64,000 bases of DNA from Methanomassiliicoccaceae archaeon UBA421 (GCA_002498365.1 DAHB01000002.1:173886-237885), one strand, 5' to 3'; shown: positions 14,845-24,544, counted from the stretch's first letter. Made by a program: numbers and translations. Notes: generated from the letters alone by a model not told the origin.

Positions 14845-17800
14845 ATGGGTTCAGGGCCGGTATTCCAGAGTTCCTCGGATTTGGCGATGTGGAGGAGGCT
14901 TTCGGGGGCTGGGTCTGCTAAGTTTGCACTCGGAAAGAGGGGCAATCCCGCGGAAGCTGTGGCCGACGAGGTGCTGGCCTCCAAAGGCTCCGTGAATTCT
15001 GCGGTGCTTGTCAGGCTCATGGACACCCTATTCGACGGGGGCAGCGAACGCCTTTCGTCCATACTCCCGGACCTGGTATCGAAACGCCGGTCCACGGATT
15101 GCGCACCCGCGCTGGAGGCCGCGATCCTGTACCAGAGGATGGGGAATTTCGAGGCCGCAGCGGAGATGTTCGAAACGGTACGCGACGGACTGGACATACC
15201 TCTGAGGAGCTGCGTGCACGCACGTCTGTTGCTGGACAGAGGCGACAAGCCCTCGGCGAAGAAAGTGCTTCTGCACGGTAGATGCAGCGACCCGTCGGAC
15301 CAGCAGATATATAAGCTCCTGGAGGAGGCCGACCCGGCAGGCGGGTGGATGTACTATAGGAACATCGAGCTTCTGTACTCAGGAAGGGCCATCGTACCAT
15401 GCGGGGAAGGGGAGGAGGATGGGCCCCAGCAGAGGTTGTATCACATTTATTCGGATTGGTTCGGCGGCGACCACGATGCCGCCACAGATGCGCTGGTGAG
15501 CGCGAAGGAATACGTCGCCAAACATCCCGACTATGTGCTGGCCGCCGCACGGATGTCTGCGGACGAGAAAGATTGGTACTCGGCCGAGGTGCTCTACAAC
15601 GGTCTCGTCAAACAGGGATGTACCTACATCACCTGCGAGGCCGCCAGGGTCTGCCTGAACGGCGGCAAGATCGACAAGGCGCTGGAACTTTACAGGGATG
15701 CAGAGGCATCGGACCCGCATTCCCCGATGGTGATGGAAGGCCTTACCGATGCATACACCAAGATCGGCCGCAGGGACGATGCGGCCCAATGTATGCTTGA
15801 TTTCCTAGATACCGAGAGGGCGGACCTCGATGCCTATCTTAGATGCGCTGAAAGGCTGGTCTCGGACTCGATGAACGCCCACGCGGAACCGGTCGTCAGA
15901 AAGATATTGATGAACTATCCGGAGAACATCAAGGCGAATATCCTCAAATCCATGAACGATTCGGTGAAAGGGGATCATCCGGGTGCATTGGATGCCGCCA
16001 CGGCCGCCGTCAAATCCGACCCAAAGGATCCGGAATCCCGCCTCCAGCGCGCAAAGGTCCTGTTCGCGATGGGCAGGTCGGAAAAGGCCATGAAGGAGGC
16101 GCAGGCGGCGCTCAAGCTCTCTCCTTCCGATATAAGCGTAATGGTCCTCATCAAGGACATATACACTGCCCAGGGGAACAACCGTGCATCACTTGAGATG
16201 TGCGAGAGGATATTGAAACTGGACCCCGAAAACGCGGACATAATGTTGGATTCGTCCGAAGTAATGATGGCCATGGGCGACACCGAAGGCTCTCTTTCCT
16301 CTTACCGTAAGGCCATAAGGGCCGACCGCAGGCCGGAGAATTTCATTACCGTCATCGAATCCCTCATAAGGGACGGCATGTACAAAGAGGCCGCCCTCCT
16401 ATGTGAAGAGATGGACGCGGAGTACGGCAGCATAGCGCTCGTCCGCAGGCTCAGAGGCAACGCCGAATATTCCCTCGGAGAATATCTCAGATCATCCGTA
16501 TCATTTGCCGCCGCCGCGGCGGCCGATCCCTTCTCGCCGGTTATCTGGCACTCCAAGGGGATGGCCGACGAGGCCGCAGGGGACCTGGATTCGGCGGAGG
16601 AGGCCTACAACCGGGCGGTCCTGATGGACCTGGACGAGCCGGAGTTCTGGATGTCCAAAGCCTCGGTCCAGGAGATGAAGGGCGACCTTCACGGTGCAGT
16701 CGAATCGCTGAACCGTGCGATAGAGCTGAAGCCCGACAGCGCATTTGCGCTTGTGAAGAAGGGGATGATATTCGCACGCGTGGGGAAATACAAGGAGTCT
16801 CTCTATTTCATCGACATGGGGATCATGGTGGACGTCTGGAACAAAGACATCTATGTCGTCAAGAAAGAGATATGCATGCACGCTGGCATGTACGAGGAGG
16901 CCATCGGCGTATGTTCGGACATATCCACGATAGATCCCAAGGACACCTTTGCGATAACCGATGCGGCGGAATGCATGATGAAACTCGGTAACCGCAGCGG
17001 AGCATTGTCTTTCATCAATTCCAAGCTTGCCAAGGACCCGTCGTCCATTCCCCTGCTTCTTTCTAAGAAAAGCATACTGACATCCATGGGCAATTACCCA
17101 GAACTCATAGCCACATGCTACAGGATTTTGGAGAAGGATCCGAAAAATAAGTCTGTAAAGAACGATCTGGCACATGCCTTTGTCTCGAACGGGGACAAGG
17201 TCTCGGCCGAGAAGATATTCGCCGAGCTGGAAGAGGATGCCGAGGCCGTCGCGAAGGTCGCGAAGGAAACACGCGTCATCGAGGAGGAAGAGATCTCCCA
17301 CGAAGGGCCGGCCGATTCCGACGACGACGAGGCCCTGTTCGACATCGCCAGGTCGCTTTATTCCACAGGAGACCTCAGGGGCGCCGCCAGGATGGCCGAC
17401 CGCGCATTGGAACTGGAGCCCGGAAACACGGAATATGTTCTTTTCAGGTCGGAGGTCTATGCCGCTGACGGAGACGCAAGGGGCGCAGAGGCCGTTGTCG
17501 CGGAAGGACTCAGGATATCTCAGGAGGACCCGGTGCTCTGGGAGAAGGACGGCGATATGAGGTCTCTGCTCGGCGACATACCGGGCGCTCTCGCCGCATA
17601 CCAGAACGCGATGAAGTATTCCGACGGCGGGAGTTGCGACGTCTACATCAAACACGGAGACCTGAGATACAAGATCGGTGATATCGAAGGTGCGATATCG
17701 GATTACTCCATGGCTGTTTCCAAATGCGGATCCGACAACACCGCACGGAACCGTCTGGCATCGGCCCACTACATAAACGGAGATATAAAGGATGCCGACA

Positions 17801-18549
17801 GGGTCGCCGACACCGTGCTGTCCGAGGAACCCGACAACGCAGAGGCGCTGGTGACAAAGGCCAGAGTATTTTCCGAACGGCGCAACCAGGCAGGGGTGCT
17901 GGAGATGTATAAGAGGCTTCTAAGGACACGGGACCCCGACCCGAAGCTTCTGGAAGAGATGTCGGACATACTTTCGAGGAGTGGACGGTCTCAAGAGGCG
18001 ACCGTGCTGTCCCAGAGGGCGGCCACCAAGTCTGGAGCGGAAGAAGATGAGGAGGAGGCTTCGGATGCCGTCAAAAGATTCGCCGAGAGGCTGTTGCGCA
18101 GGGCCTACGTAAGCAAGCGCTCCCTTGACGATCCAGGCATCGAAAACATGCTGGAGCTTGACCAGGCGACCTCCGAGGCGGTGATGGAATATCTGTCCGA
18201 TATATCTGAATACGGAGAGATAATACCCGGAACGCCGGAGTTCGTAAGGATGGAGGAACTCTCGCACAGCGCGGTCATAAGGGCAGAGCTCACGGACATC
18301 GATATCGAACCCATAATTACGATACCTTCCGCCTTCGTGGCGGGCGGCGCCAGGGATGCAGACGAGGCCAAGATGCTGGTCTCATACATCTACTCCGCGC
18401 TCAACGGGGAAATGAGCATGGAGATGCTCTCCGATGACGTCAAAGATCTGGCATCCAAGGTCGGAAAAGATATGTCGGTGTTCGACATAATGAAGGAGCA
18501 CGAACTCGGAGTATACAGCGCCAGAGCGGTGAAGCTGCTCAGTAGTTGA
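14845..18549 (+). CDS. Giant tetratricopeptide-repeat protein (1234 aa)
   Basis: Almost the whole chain is TPR arrays with the usual spacing of small residues (for example AEMFETVRDGLDIP, SLSSYRKAIRADRRPENF, SAEEAYNRAVLMDLDEPEFW). I estimate about thirty repeats. An acidic break around residues 810-830 (EEEEISHEG, DSDDDEA) splits it into two arrays, and the last ~170 residues are a different helical region. No signal peptide or membrane span, so a cytosolic scaffold is likely. TATA TTTTATCT (14813-14820) is centred 27-28 bp before the ATG, so leaderless. Its 3' end overlaps truD tail to tail by 11 bp. Confidence 0.88.
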   Translation: MGSGPVFQSSSDLAMWRRLSGAGSAKFALGKRGNPAEAVADEVLASKGSVNSAVLVRLMDTLFDGGSERLSSILPDLVSKRRSTDCAPALEAAILYQRMGNFEAAAEMFETVRDGLDIPLRSCVHARLLLDRGDKPSAKKVLLHGRCSDPSDQQIYKLLEEADPAGGWMYYRNIELLYSGRAIVPCGEGEEDGPQQRLYHIYSDWFGGDHDAATDALVSAKEYVAKHPDYVLAAARMSADEKDWYSAEVLYNGLVKQGCTYITCEAARVCLNGGKIDKALELYRDAEASDPHSPMVMEGLTDAYTKIGRRDDAAQCMLDFLDTERADLDAYLRCAERLVSDSMNAHAEPVVRKILMNYPENIKANILKSMNDSVKGDHPGALDAATAAVKSDPKDPESRLQRAKVLFAMGRSEKAMKEAQAALKLSPSDISVMVLIKDIYTAQGNNRASLEMCERILKLDPENADIMLDSSEVMMAMGDTEGSLSSYRKAIRADRRPENFITVIESLIRDGMYKEAALLCEEMDAEYGSIALVRRLRGNAEYSLGEYLRSSVSFAAAAAADPFSPVIWHSKGMADEAAGDLDSAEEAYNRAVLMDLDEPEFWMSKASVQEMKGDLHGAVESLNRAIELKPDSAFALVKKGMIFARVGKYKESLYFIDMGIMVDVWNKDIYVVKKEICMHAGMYEEAIGVCSDISTIDPKDTFAITDAAECMMKLGNRSGALSFINSKLAKDPSSIPLLLSKKSILTSMGNYPELIATCYRILEKDPKNKSVKNDLAHAFVSNGDKVSAEKIFAELEEDAEAVAKVAKETRVIEEEEISHEGPADSDDDEALFDIARSLYSTGDLRGAARMADRALELEPGNTEYVLFRSEVYAADGDARGAEAVVAEGLRISQEDPVLWEKDGDMRSLLGDIPGALAAYQNAMKYSDGGSCDVYIKHGDLRYKIGDIEGAISDYSMAVSKCGSDNTARNRLASAHYINGDIKDADRVADTVLSEEPDNAEALVTKARVFSERRNQAGVLEMYKRLLRTRDPDPKLLEEMSDILSRSGRSQEATVLSQRAATKSGAEEDEEEASDAVKRFAERLLRRAYVSKRSLDDPGIENMLELDQATSEAVMEYLSDISEYGEIIPGTPEFVRMEELSHSAVIRAELTDIDIEPIITIPSAFVAGGARDADEAKMLVSYIYSALNGEMSMEMLSDDVKDLASKVGKDMSVFDIMKEHELGVYSARAVKLLSS

Positions 18550-19843
18550 GCATCTGGGACTTCATGAATTCGCGCATCAGCGTCGTAGCATAGTTTCCTT
18601 TCGGGAGTGAGAATTCCACGTCGTAAAAATCCTGTCCCATCGTATACCCTATTTCTTTCACGGGGCACATTATCTCGCGCCTGCTGCCTTTGGAACTGCA
18701 CCTGGGGAGCCCGGGTATGATGAAATCCGAAGCCTTCAGCTCTTCAGCCTCTAAAACCGAGGACTCTATCTCTCCCATCTCTCCCTCCTGCGTGACGCTG
18801 TCGCTTCCGAAAAGGGTTATCGACACGAATGCGCGTCCGGACCTCACCTGTGCGGACACAAGGTCAAGGTTCTTGGACGTGGCACATACGGGATGATCGT
18901 GGTCCGGCGTACCATCTGCCGAAACAGGGATCACCACATCGCCGGCCGCCGGCAAGTTGAGCGGCAGCCCAGCCTCCATCCTTTTGCTCAGCATCATGTT
19001 GAAGAGGTATGACTGGTAGGCGTGGACGAGCATCATCTGCAGATTGTTCGGTAAGGTCTCTATCGCGCCCGTCCAATCTCCGGGGGACTCTATCAGGTGG
19101 CCCACCATAGACTTCTCGAATCCCATGGATTCCGGCATGATCCTTATCAGAGAGTTCCAGTCATTGCGATGTGCCAGCTCTTCCCTTGCGGCAGAAACTT
19201 CTTCGTTCTCGAACTCGGAGGGTGCAGAAAGGTACATTCTAACGGCGCCTTCTGTGTCTCCGCGCACCAGGCGCTCTCCCACCAGGTGGGTCACGGGCCG
19301 GACCACGCCGAAGCGCTGTACCCCGAAATAGTTTGGAAATCCGCCCGCATCCCGGACGTCGGAGATCACCGAGTCCAATGTTCCAGGTATTTCTTCTATC
19401 TGCATCTCCGGTTCTCTGACCCTTATAGAGAAGCGGTTTCCGGTAAGGTCCCCTATCTTGATGGGGCGCTTCGAACGGTATATGTCGGATATCTCGAGGT
19501 CCTTAAGGCCCACTGACCTGAGGCCGTCGGGAGTGCATTCGAAAGACATAAGCTGCGATGTCACGGCACGTTTGTCCTTCGTTCCCGCGAAACTGATCTT
19601 CTCGCGCGAGATCCCAAGGCTCCTCGACAGCAGGCGGACCATGCGGTTGGTCTCCCAGTTCGTGCTTGTTACCTTTGCGATGGTAAATTTTCCTTCCGGG
19701 TCTTCGGGAGGCCCCCGTGATATCTCCGCGACGCTGAAATCTTCGGGGAATACCTTTATTCTTCCCCCGGTGCCCTCGGCGTCGCTCAGATAATAGAGCA
19801 TACCGATCTTCGTCTCGTCGGTACGGCAGGGCCTGTAGCTCAT
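18539..19843 (-). CDS. truD: tRNA pseudouridine(13) synthase TruD
   Basis: 434 aa, archaeal/eukaryotic (Pus7-like) size, larger than bacterial TruD. Catalytic block FAGTKDKRAVTSQ contains the conserved Asp that attacks the target uridine; the F-G-V-Q-R-F motif appears as NYFGVQRFG. The family's inserted domain lies between. The ATG at 19843 touches the rpoL stop directly, so truD follows rpoL in one transcript. Archaeal TruD modifies U13 and sometimes other tRNA sites. Confidence 0.94.
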   Translation of the reverse strand: MSYRPCRTDETKIGMLYYLSDAEGTGGRIKVFPEDFSVAEISRGPPEDPEGKFTIAKVTSTNWETNRMVRLLSRSLGISREKISFAGTKDKRAVTSQLMSFECTPDGLRSVGLKDLEISDIYRSKRPIKIGDLTGNRFSIRVREPEMQIEEIPGTLDSVISDVRDAGGFPNYFGVQRFGVVRPVTHLVGERLVRGDTEGAVRMYLSAPSEFENEEVSAAREELAHRNDWNSLIRIMPESMGFEKSMVGHLIESPGDWTGAIETLPNNLQMMLVHAYQSYLFNMMLSKRMEAGLPLNLPAAGDVVIPVSADGTPDHDHPVCATSKNLDLVSAQVRSGRAFVSITLFGSDSVTQEGEMGEIESSVLEAEELKASDFIIPGLPRCSSKGSRREIMCPVKEIGYTMGQDFYDVEFSLPKGNYATTLMREFMKSQMLNY

Positions 19844-20098
19844 TTAAGAGATGATCTCCGAGAAGTATCCGGCGACGTCGTCGGCCGCCTTCTTGACGGC
19901 GGCCAGAGCATCGCCGCTCTTGACCTGTACGTAAAGCATCGTGTCGTCAAGTTCCGGGTGCTGTTCCTCGTACCTCACTATGAGAACATCCTTGTTGTCG
20001 TACAGTGCATCCATGATCGGCTGTAGAAGTGTCACGTCTGCGTCTTTGAGTCCGAGGGTGACTGAATCGTCGGTCTTCTCGGCAACATAGGTCTTCAT
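19844..20098 (-). CDS. rpoL: DNA-directed RNA polymerase subunit L (Rpb11-like)
   Basis: 84-aa archaeal subunit that dimerises with RpoD (Rpb3-like) during polymerase assembly. The pattern LGLKDADVTLLQPIMDALYD followed by RYEEQHPELDDTMLYVQVK is that of the Rpb11/RpoL dimerisation domain, where bacterial alpha uses H-T-L-x-N-L-L. The HTLAN motif is changed here to VTLLQ. ATG 20098 is chosen because the TATA-like TTTAAGATAT is centred about 27 bp before it; ATG 20116 would add six residues. truD follows without a gap. Confidence 0.85.
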   Translation of the reverse strand: MKTYVAEKTDDSVTLGLKDADVTLLQPIMDALYDNKDVLIVRYEEQHPELDDTMLYVQVKSGDALAAVKKAADDVAGYFSEIIS

Positions 20099-20150
20099 GC
20101 GCTCCCCAACCCTCACTCATATCTTAAACTTTGTGTGCCGGGCACATCGG

Positions 20151-21914
20151 TCACGCCAACCCGTCCGAGTCGTGCTCCTGCAGGGCGTAAATGTCCGCAA
20201 GCTCCGAATACGTCGTGCATTCGGTCGGGTCTTTGTCGTCCCGCACCCTCCCGGTGAACCGGGGGAACCTTATGCCCAGTCCGGAATCTTCCTTCGCATA
20301 ACCGGCGGCCGCGGTATGGATGGGACTGACGCTTATCTCTGCGCCGGTCACCTCGAGGACGACGTAAGGGTCGAACCAAACGTCGGGTATCATCTGCGCG
20401 TCCACAGACGGAGGCTTTTCTTGTCTCAAGTGGGGTTCAAGCATCTCCGGCAGCCTGTCCAAAAACTCGTCGTCGAAGCCGGTTCCCAGCTTGCATGCCG
20501 TTCCGAAGCGGTCGGCATCCTGGTCGTAGGCGGCCATGAGCAGCGCGCCGTATTTCCCCGCCCTCTTCCCCATGCCATAGAATGCGCCCACCACCGCAAG
20601 GTCGAACGAATCTACCAGCGCCTGCTGGTAGTCCTTCTTGTATTTTATCCACAGGAATCCTCTGGAACCTGCCCTGTAAACGGAATCTTCTGAGATGGAC
20701 TTGGCCATTATCCCCTCGCATCTCGCCGAGATGGCCTCGTCGAAGAACTTTTGCCCTTCCTCGGCCGAAGAGACGATATTCATTGCGGTCATCTGGACAT
20801 TGTCGGATATTTTGAAACCCGACTCTATTGCCGAGCGTCTTTCCAGGTATGGTTCCGATGTCATGTCCTTCCCGTCGGCGTAGAGCAAGTCGAACAGGAA
20901 AATACGGACGGGATAGTCTTTGACGGCATCTGAAATGCCGTGCTTCTTCCTGCGGTGGGTGACTTCCTGGAACGGCAGCATGTTGCCCGTTTCCGTGTCC
21001 ACCGCTACGCATTCGCCCTCGACTATGGCCTCTCCGAAGCCGCAACGTTCCCCCAGTGAAAGCGCTACGTCCGGGAAGTTCGGCGTAAGGTCCTCCAATC
21101 TTCTCGAATATAGCTTCACCGTCCCCTTCGTTATATGCGCCTGGACTCTGATACCGTCGTACTTGTATTCCATAGCGCATTTCCCGCCCAGCCTTTCCAC
21201 GACCTCCGGTATGGACCGAAGCCTCTCCGCAAGCATGACCTTAAGTGGGCTTCCCACGCTTACTTTGATCTTCCGTACTGCCTCCATGCCCCCTTCGTCA
21301 ATGGTCTTGGCCACGAGGCCCAGGTCGCAGGTTATGTTGAACGCCCTCTCTATCTCGGGTCTGTCCTCCTTGCTGGCGAAAGCCTCGGCCAGAGCATCGA
21401 GTATCGTCATCGTGCCGGCCCCGACCCTCATCCTGCCGGTGACGATCCTGCAAAGATATCTGGCCTCTACCGGGTTGGAATCATGGAGCATGTTGGAAAG
21501 GATCTTCGTCTTCTTGTCCTGCGAATCCTTCCCCTCGGCATCCTCTATGGCGGTCAGGCTCTTCACGACCCTGTCAAGGGTTAGCGGGTCGGAGAACAAC
21601 GTCATCTGCTTTTTGCCTTTGATCAGTTTTTCGGCCGCGGTACCGGGATCCCCCTCTCTGACGGCCATCTCCACCACGTTCTGCTCCCTCATGCCCACCG
21701 TCGCGGCTATTGCCCTGATGACAAGTTTGTCCGACATTCCCAGGACCATCGGGTGGAAATCCGGGTGCAGCTTCCCCTGTGAAAGGTAGATCACATAGGG
21801 CATGTCTTCCGCATCTACATTCCTCAGGAACCCGGCCAGTATCGACGTCATCTCAAGGCGGCTCGGCTCAGCCTCTATGCGGTCGAATGTTTCGGCGAGC
21901 TCCGAGAAAAGCAT
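20151..21914 (-). CDS. lig: ATP-dependent DNA ligase
   Basis: 587-aa replicative/repair ligase sealing nicks. Order: N-terminal DNA-binding domain (1-230), nucleotidyltransferase domain with the adenylated Lys251 in EYKYDGIRVQ (motif I), EGECVAVD (motif III), EGIMAKS (motif IV), WIKYKKDY (motif V), then the C-terminal OB fold ending GIRFPRFTGRVRDDK. Length is usual for archaeal LigI-type enzymes. The start codon is 34 bp after the hef stop and the two are co-oriented, forming a probable DNA-repair pair. Confidence 0.95.
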   Translation of the reverse strand: MLFSELAETFDRIEAEPSRLEMTSILAGFLRNVDAEDMPYVIYLSQGKLHPDFHPMVLGMSDKLVIRAIAATVGMREQNVVEMAVREGDPGTAAEKLIKGKKQMTLFSDPLTLDRVVKSLTAIEDAEGKDSQDKKTKILSNMLHDSNPVEARYLCRIVTGRMRVGAGTMTILDALAEAFASKEDRPEIERAFNITCDLGLVAKTIDEGGMEAVRKIKVSVGSPLKVMLAERLRSIPEVVERLGGKCAMEYKYDGIRVQAHITKGTVKLYSRRLEDLTPNFPDVALSLGERCGFGEAIVEGECVAVDTETGNMLPFQEVTHRRKKHGISDAVKDYPVRIFLFDLLYADGKDMTSEPYLERRSAIESGFKISDNVQMTAMNIVSSAEEGQKFFDEAISARCEGIMAKSISEDSVYRAGSRGFLWIKYKKDYQQALVDSFDLAVVGAFYGMGKRAGKYGALLMAAYDQDADRFGTACKLGTGFDDEFLDRLPEMLEPHLRQEKPPSVDAQMIPDVWFDPYVVLEVTGAEISVSPIHTAAAGYAKEDSGLGIRFPRFTGRVRDDKDPTECTTYSELADIYALQEHDSDGLA

Positions 21915-21948
21915 ATCTCCTCCATATCGGGGAAACTATTAATCGTTT

Positions 21949-23502
21949 TCAAAAATCTACGAGTCGCATCTGTCCCCGCTCCTTCTTCGGAGGGGCCCGG
22001 TCCTTGAGTGTCCTGCCGAGGCCTTCGAGCCGGGACCGCATGAGTTCCTCCTTCTTTTTGCTCGACTTCTCGAACACCTCGTCCACCGTCCCGCGGGCCA
22101 CAAGCACGTAGACCTCCCCGTCCCTGCTCCTTCCGGTGCGCCCTCTTCTCTGGATCGTCCTTATCTCCGAAGGCACGGGCTCGTAGAATATCACCGCGTC
22201 CGTGCTGGCCACATCCAGCCCCTCCTCCCCCACGGATGTGGAGACCACGACGTTGCAGACCCCCGAATGGAAGTCGCTGAGAACGTTCATCTGCTCTTTT
22301 TGTTTCAGGCCCCCTCTCGACTGCCCTATGAGCTTACCTACTCTTGCGCCCGGTATCGTGGAAAGTTTCTCCACCAACATGTCGCATGTGTCCCTGTATT
22401 GTGAGAAGATGATGATCTTGGAGTCCGCGGAAGAGATCAGTACGCGGCTTACGATGCTCATGACCCTCGAGATCTTGGGGTGCTCGACCGGCGAGGTCAG
22501 AACAATGTGTGCCATATCTTTGAACCCTTTGAGGTCCACAAGCTCTTTCGTACCCTTGCTGGCACTTGCTTTTTTAGCTTCGATATCGATCTTTAGCAGA
22601 TAGGAGCGGAGAGCGCTCATCCCCTGGGTCTCGGCAAGTCCCACCGCATGGAGCAGCTTGAGGCATATCGCCTGGACGGTGAGGCCCCTGAAAACGATGG
22701 CGGTCTTCTCTCCGCGTGCAAGTCTCCTCTGAAGGGTCTCGCCCACAACCAAGAGATGTTTAGTGGACGGAGGCCAGTTTGGGTCGAAGAGGCCGAGGCG
22801 GGTAAGCTCCACTATGTAATGGTCCAGCATGCCCTGGAGAAGAGAAATTATGCTGACAAGGTCCTTGGGCATGCTGACCTCTATCCTCTTTACGTATGTG
22901 TCGAAGACGTAAGGCGAAACGTCCGGGTCATCGTCTCCGCGTATATCTATGCGGGTAAGTGCCAGGTTCCTGCATATTTCCTCTATTCTCTCGAGGTCGC
23001 TGCTTGGCGAGGCGGTCATGCCCATCGAAAGCATGTGTTCGCCGCAATGTTGCGCCACGGTAACGTAGGCGTAGTTGCCGGTCCCTCTGTGCGCCTCGTC
23101 ATATATCACGAGGCCGAAATCCTCCAGGTCGTATCTGCCGTTCTCCATGTCGTTGGCTATGGTCTGTGGCGTAGAAACTATCAGGTCGAAGTCCTTCATC
23201 ATCGCTGTCCTGACCTCGGGCTTCGTGTTGCCGTTGACGATCCCGACCTTGGTCCCTACGAGGTTCTCCTGGAAGAATGCGCCGTGCTGGTCCGTCAGAG
23301 GTTTGGTGGGCGCCACCATGAGGACCTTCTCTCTGCGCTCCAATATGCATGCCGCGACGTAAAGCGCCACTACGGTCTTCCCGAGTCCCGTCGGTAGGAT
23401 GACAAGCGTGTTTCCTCCGAGACATCCTTTGGCCATAGCTACCTGGTACTCTCTTTCTTCGATCTTTCCGGGCGCTATCCTGGGATGGGAGAGATATTTC
23501 AT
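21949..23502 (-). CDS. hef: Hef-type helicase without nuclease domain, with terminal PIP box
   Basis: 517-aa superfamily 2 helicase of the Hef/FANCM group for stalled-fork and branched-DNA processing. Walker A LPTGLGKTVVALYVA; Walker B IYDEAHRGTGNYAY; motif III MGMTASPSSD; motif VI IQRRGRTGRS; a helical insertion between the RecA domains as in Hef. The C-terminal ERCC4-type nuclease and HhH domains of euryarchaeal Hef are absent. The chain ends GQMRLVDF, which fits a PCNA-interacting motif (QxxLxxF). Located just upstream of DNA ligase. Confidence 0.9.
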   Translation of the reverse strand: MKYLSHPRIAPGKIEEREYQVAMAKGCLGGNTLVILPTGLGKTVVALYVAACILERREKVLMVAPTKPLTDQHGAFFQENLVGTKVGIVNGNTKPEVRTAMMKDFDLIVSTPQTIANDMENGRYDLEDFGLVIYDEAHRGTGNYAYVTVAQHCGEHMLSMGMTASPSSDLERIEEICRNLALTRIDIRGDDDPDVSPYVFDTYVKRIEVSMPKDLVSIISLLQGMLDHYIVELTRLGLFDPNWPPSTKHLLVVGETLQRRLARGEKTAIVFRGLTVQAICLKLLHAVGLAETQGMSALRSYLLKIDIEAKKASASKGTKELVDLKGFKDMAHIVLTSPVEHPKISRVMSIVSRVLISSADSKIIIFSQYRDTCDMLVEKLSTIPGARVGKLIGQSRGGLKQKEQMNVLSDFHSGVCNVVVSTSVGEEGLDVASTDAVIFYEPVPSEIRTIQRRGRTGRSRDGEVYVLVARGTVDEVFEKSSKKKEELMRSRLEGLGRTLKDRAPPKKERGQMRLVDF

Positions 23503-23600
23503 TCTGTCAGAGAATAAGATGGGTCAGGATAAAAGGATAGCAGGGGGGTGTCCGAAAGTGGGACAGGCTTCGATATACAAGACGGGTTTGAAAATATTAC

Positions 23601-23627
23601 AGGGGGCCGGCAGGCCCCCTTCGAAGT
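23601..23627 (-). terminator. Hairpin after the IscA-type gene
   Basis: AGGGGGCC (23601-23608) pairs perfectly with GGCCCCCT (23613-23620) around a 4-nt loop; on the minus strand it follows the iscA stop by a few bases and is followed by an AT-rich stretch with TTTT. The rest of 23503-23600 holds nothing recognisable beyond the hef start region. Confidence 0.55.
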
Positions 23628-23954
23628 TTAGTGGCAGCCGCCGCCGCAGGACGCGCAGCCGCTGGCGTTGGGATCGCGGATCGTGAGCCCGGTACCGAAG
23701 TTGGGATCGTCTATGAACTCGATCACACAGTCTTTCAGAGGCTCCGCGGTCTCGTTGTCGTAGAACATCTTGAACGCTTCGGCCGTGGTGTCCACTATGT
23801 CGCCCTCTGCTTCCTTCTCCTGGAAAGACATTCCGAACTGGGGCCCGGAACATGCGAAGCCTGCGAGGTAGATTTTTATGCCATAGCCCTTCTTGTTGTT
23901 CTTGTCCATGAGGTCGACTATGAACTTCTCAGCTTCTGGGGTTATTTTTACCAT
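23628..23954 (-). CDS. IscA/HesB-type iron-sulfur assembly protein
   Basis: 108-aa A-type carrier or Fe-S binding protein. The fold pattern is KITPEAEKFIVDLM at the start, GFACSGPQFGM in the middle and GCASCGGGCH at the C-terminus, the last providing the conserved cysteine pair. The middle Cys (AGFACSG) replaces the usual C-G position. Shine-Dalgarno AAGGAG lies about 7 nt before the ATG, and TATA TTATATAC (23981-23988) lies upstream. Probably delivers clusters to Fe-S enzymes such as POR; which one is unknown. Confidence 0.85.
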   Translation of the reverse strand: MVKITPEAEKFIVDLMDKNNKKGYGIKIYLAGFACSGPQFGMSFQEKEAEGDIVDTTAEAFKMFYDNETAEPLKDCVIEFIDDPNFGTGLTIRDPNASGCASCGGGCH

Positions 23955-24016
23955 TTGATCGCTCCTTGAATCTTATCGGGGTATATAATCCAATCTTAGT
24001 ACTTAACGATTGTTAC

Positions 24017-24400
24017 TTATTCCGTCTTTATATCATAAAGCTTGGCGAATTCCCTCAAAGCGTAGGACTGGGATTTCGTGAGCGCCATATATGAGCCGAT
24101 GACCATGGCTTCCAGGACCTCGTCCCTTGTGGCGCCCTCCTGTATGGCGTGCTCGGCCTGAACTTTTATGCAGTACTCGGCGCCTTCGGCCGCCGCCGCG
24201 GATACGGCGCACAGGAAACGGGTCTTCTTCTCCATGACGCCGCGGCCTTCCAGGGCGGCCCTTCCGAGGTTGGCAACGGGCACGAACAGGTCCGGACGTT
24301 CGGAAAGGACCTGGTTGATAAGCGGGATCGAACCGTACTGTTTCTTTATTGCCGCCAATATCTTTTCTGTGACCTCCCTCTGTTTGGGATCTTCTTCCAT
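24017..24400 (-). CDS. Carboxymuconolactone decarboxylase (CMD/AhpD-like) family protein
   Basis: 127 aa with the CMD fold pattern: ALEGRGVMEKKTRFLCAVS, then AEYCIKVQAEHAIQEGATRDEVLEA. AhpD-type members use CxxC plus His; here only one Cys remains (EYCIKVQAEH), so a dithiol peroxidase reductase reaction is unlikely as written. It may act as a general acid/base enzyme or have lost redox function. Next to an Fe-S carrier and a ferritin, which suggests a redox or metal stress neighbourhood, but no shared operon is evident. Confidence 0.8.
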   Translation of the reverse strand: MEEDPKQREVTEKILAAIKKQYGSIPLINQVLSERPDLFVPVANLGRAALEGRGVMEKKTRFLCAVSAAAAEGAEYCIKVQAEHAIQEGATRDEVLEAMVIGSYMALTKSQSYALREFAKLYDIKTE

Positions 24401-24544
24401 GGCCTTTCGAAGAGCATTATTGTAAAAATAGCTGTCGCAGGGCGATTATAGCCAGATAAGCTAACTGTATCTTTCCCGTTATATTCGGCAGTCGCACCAT
24501 TTTTCATCACGCCCCGACGGACGGGGTCCAAGGAGAAAAAAGAT

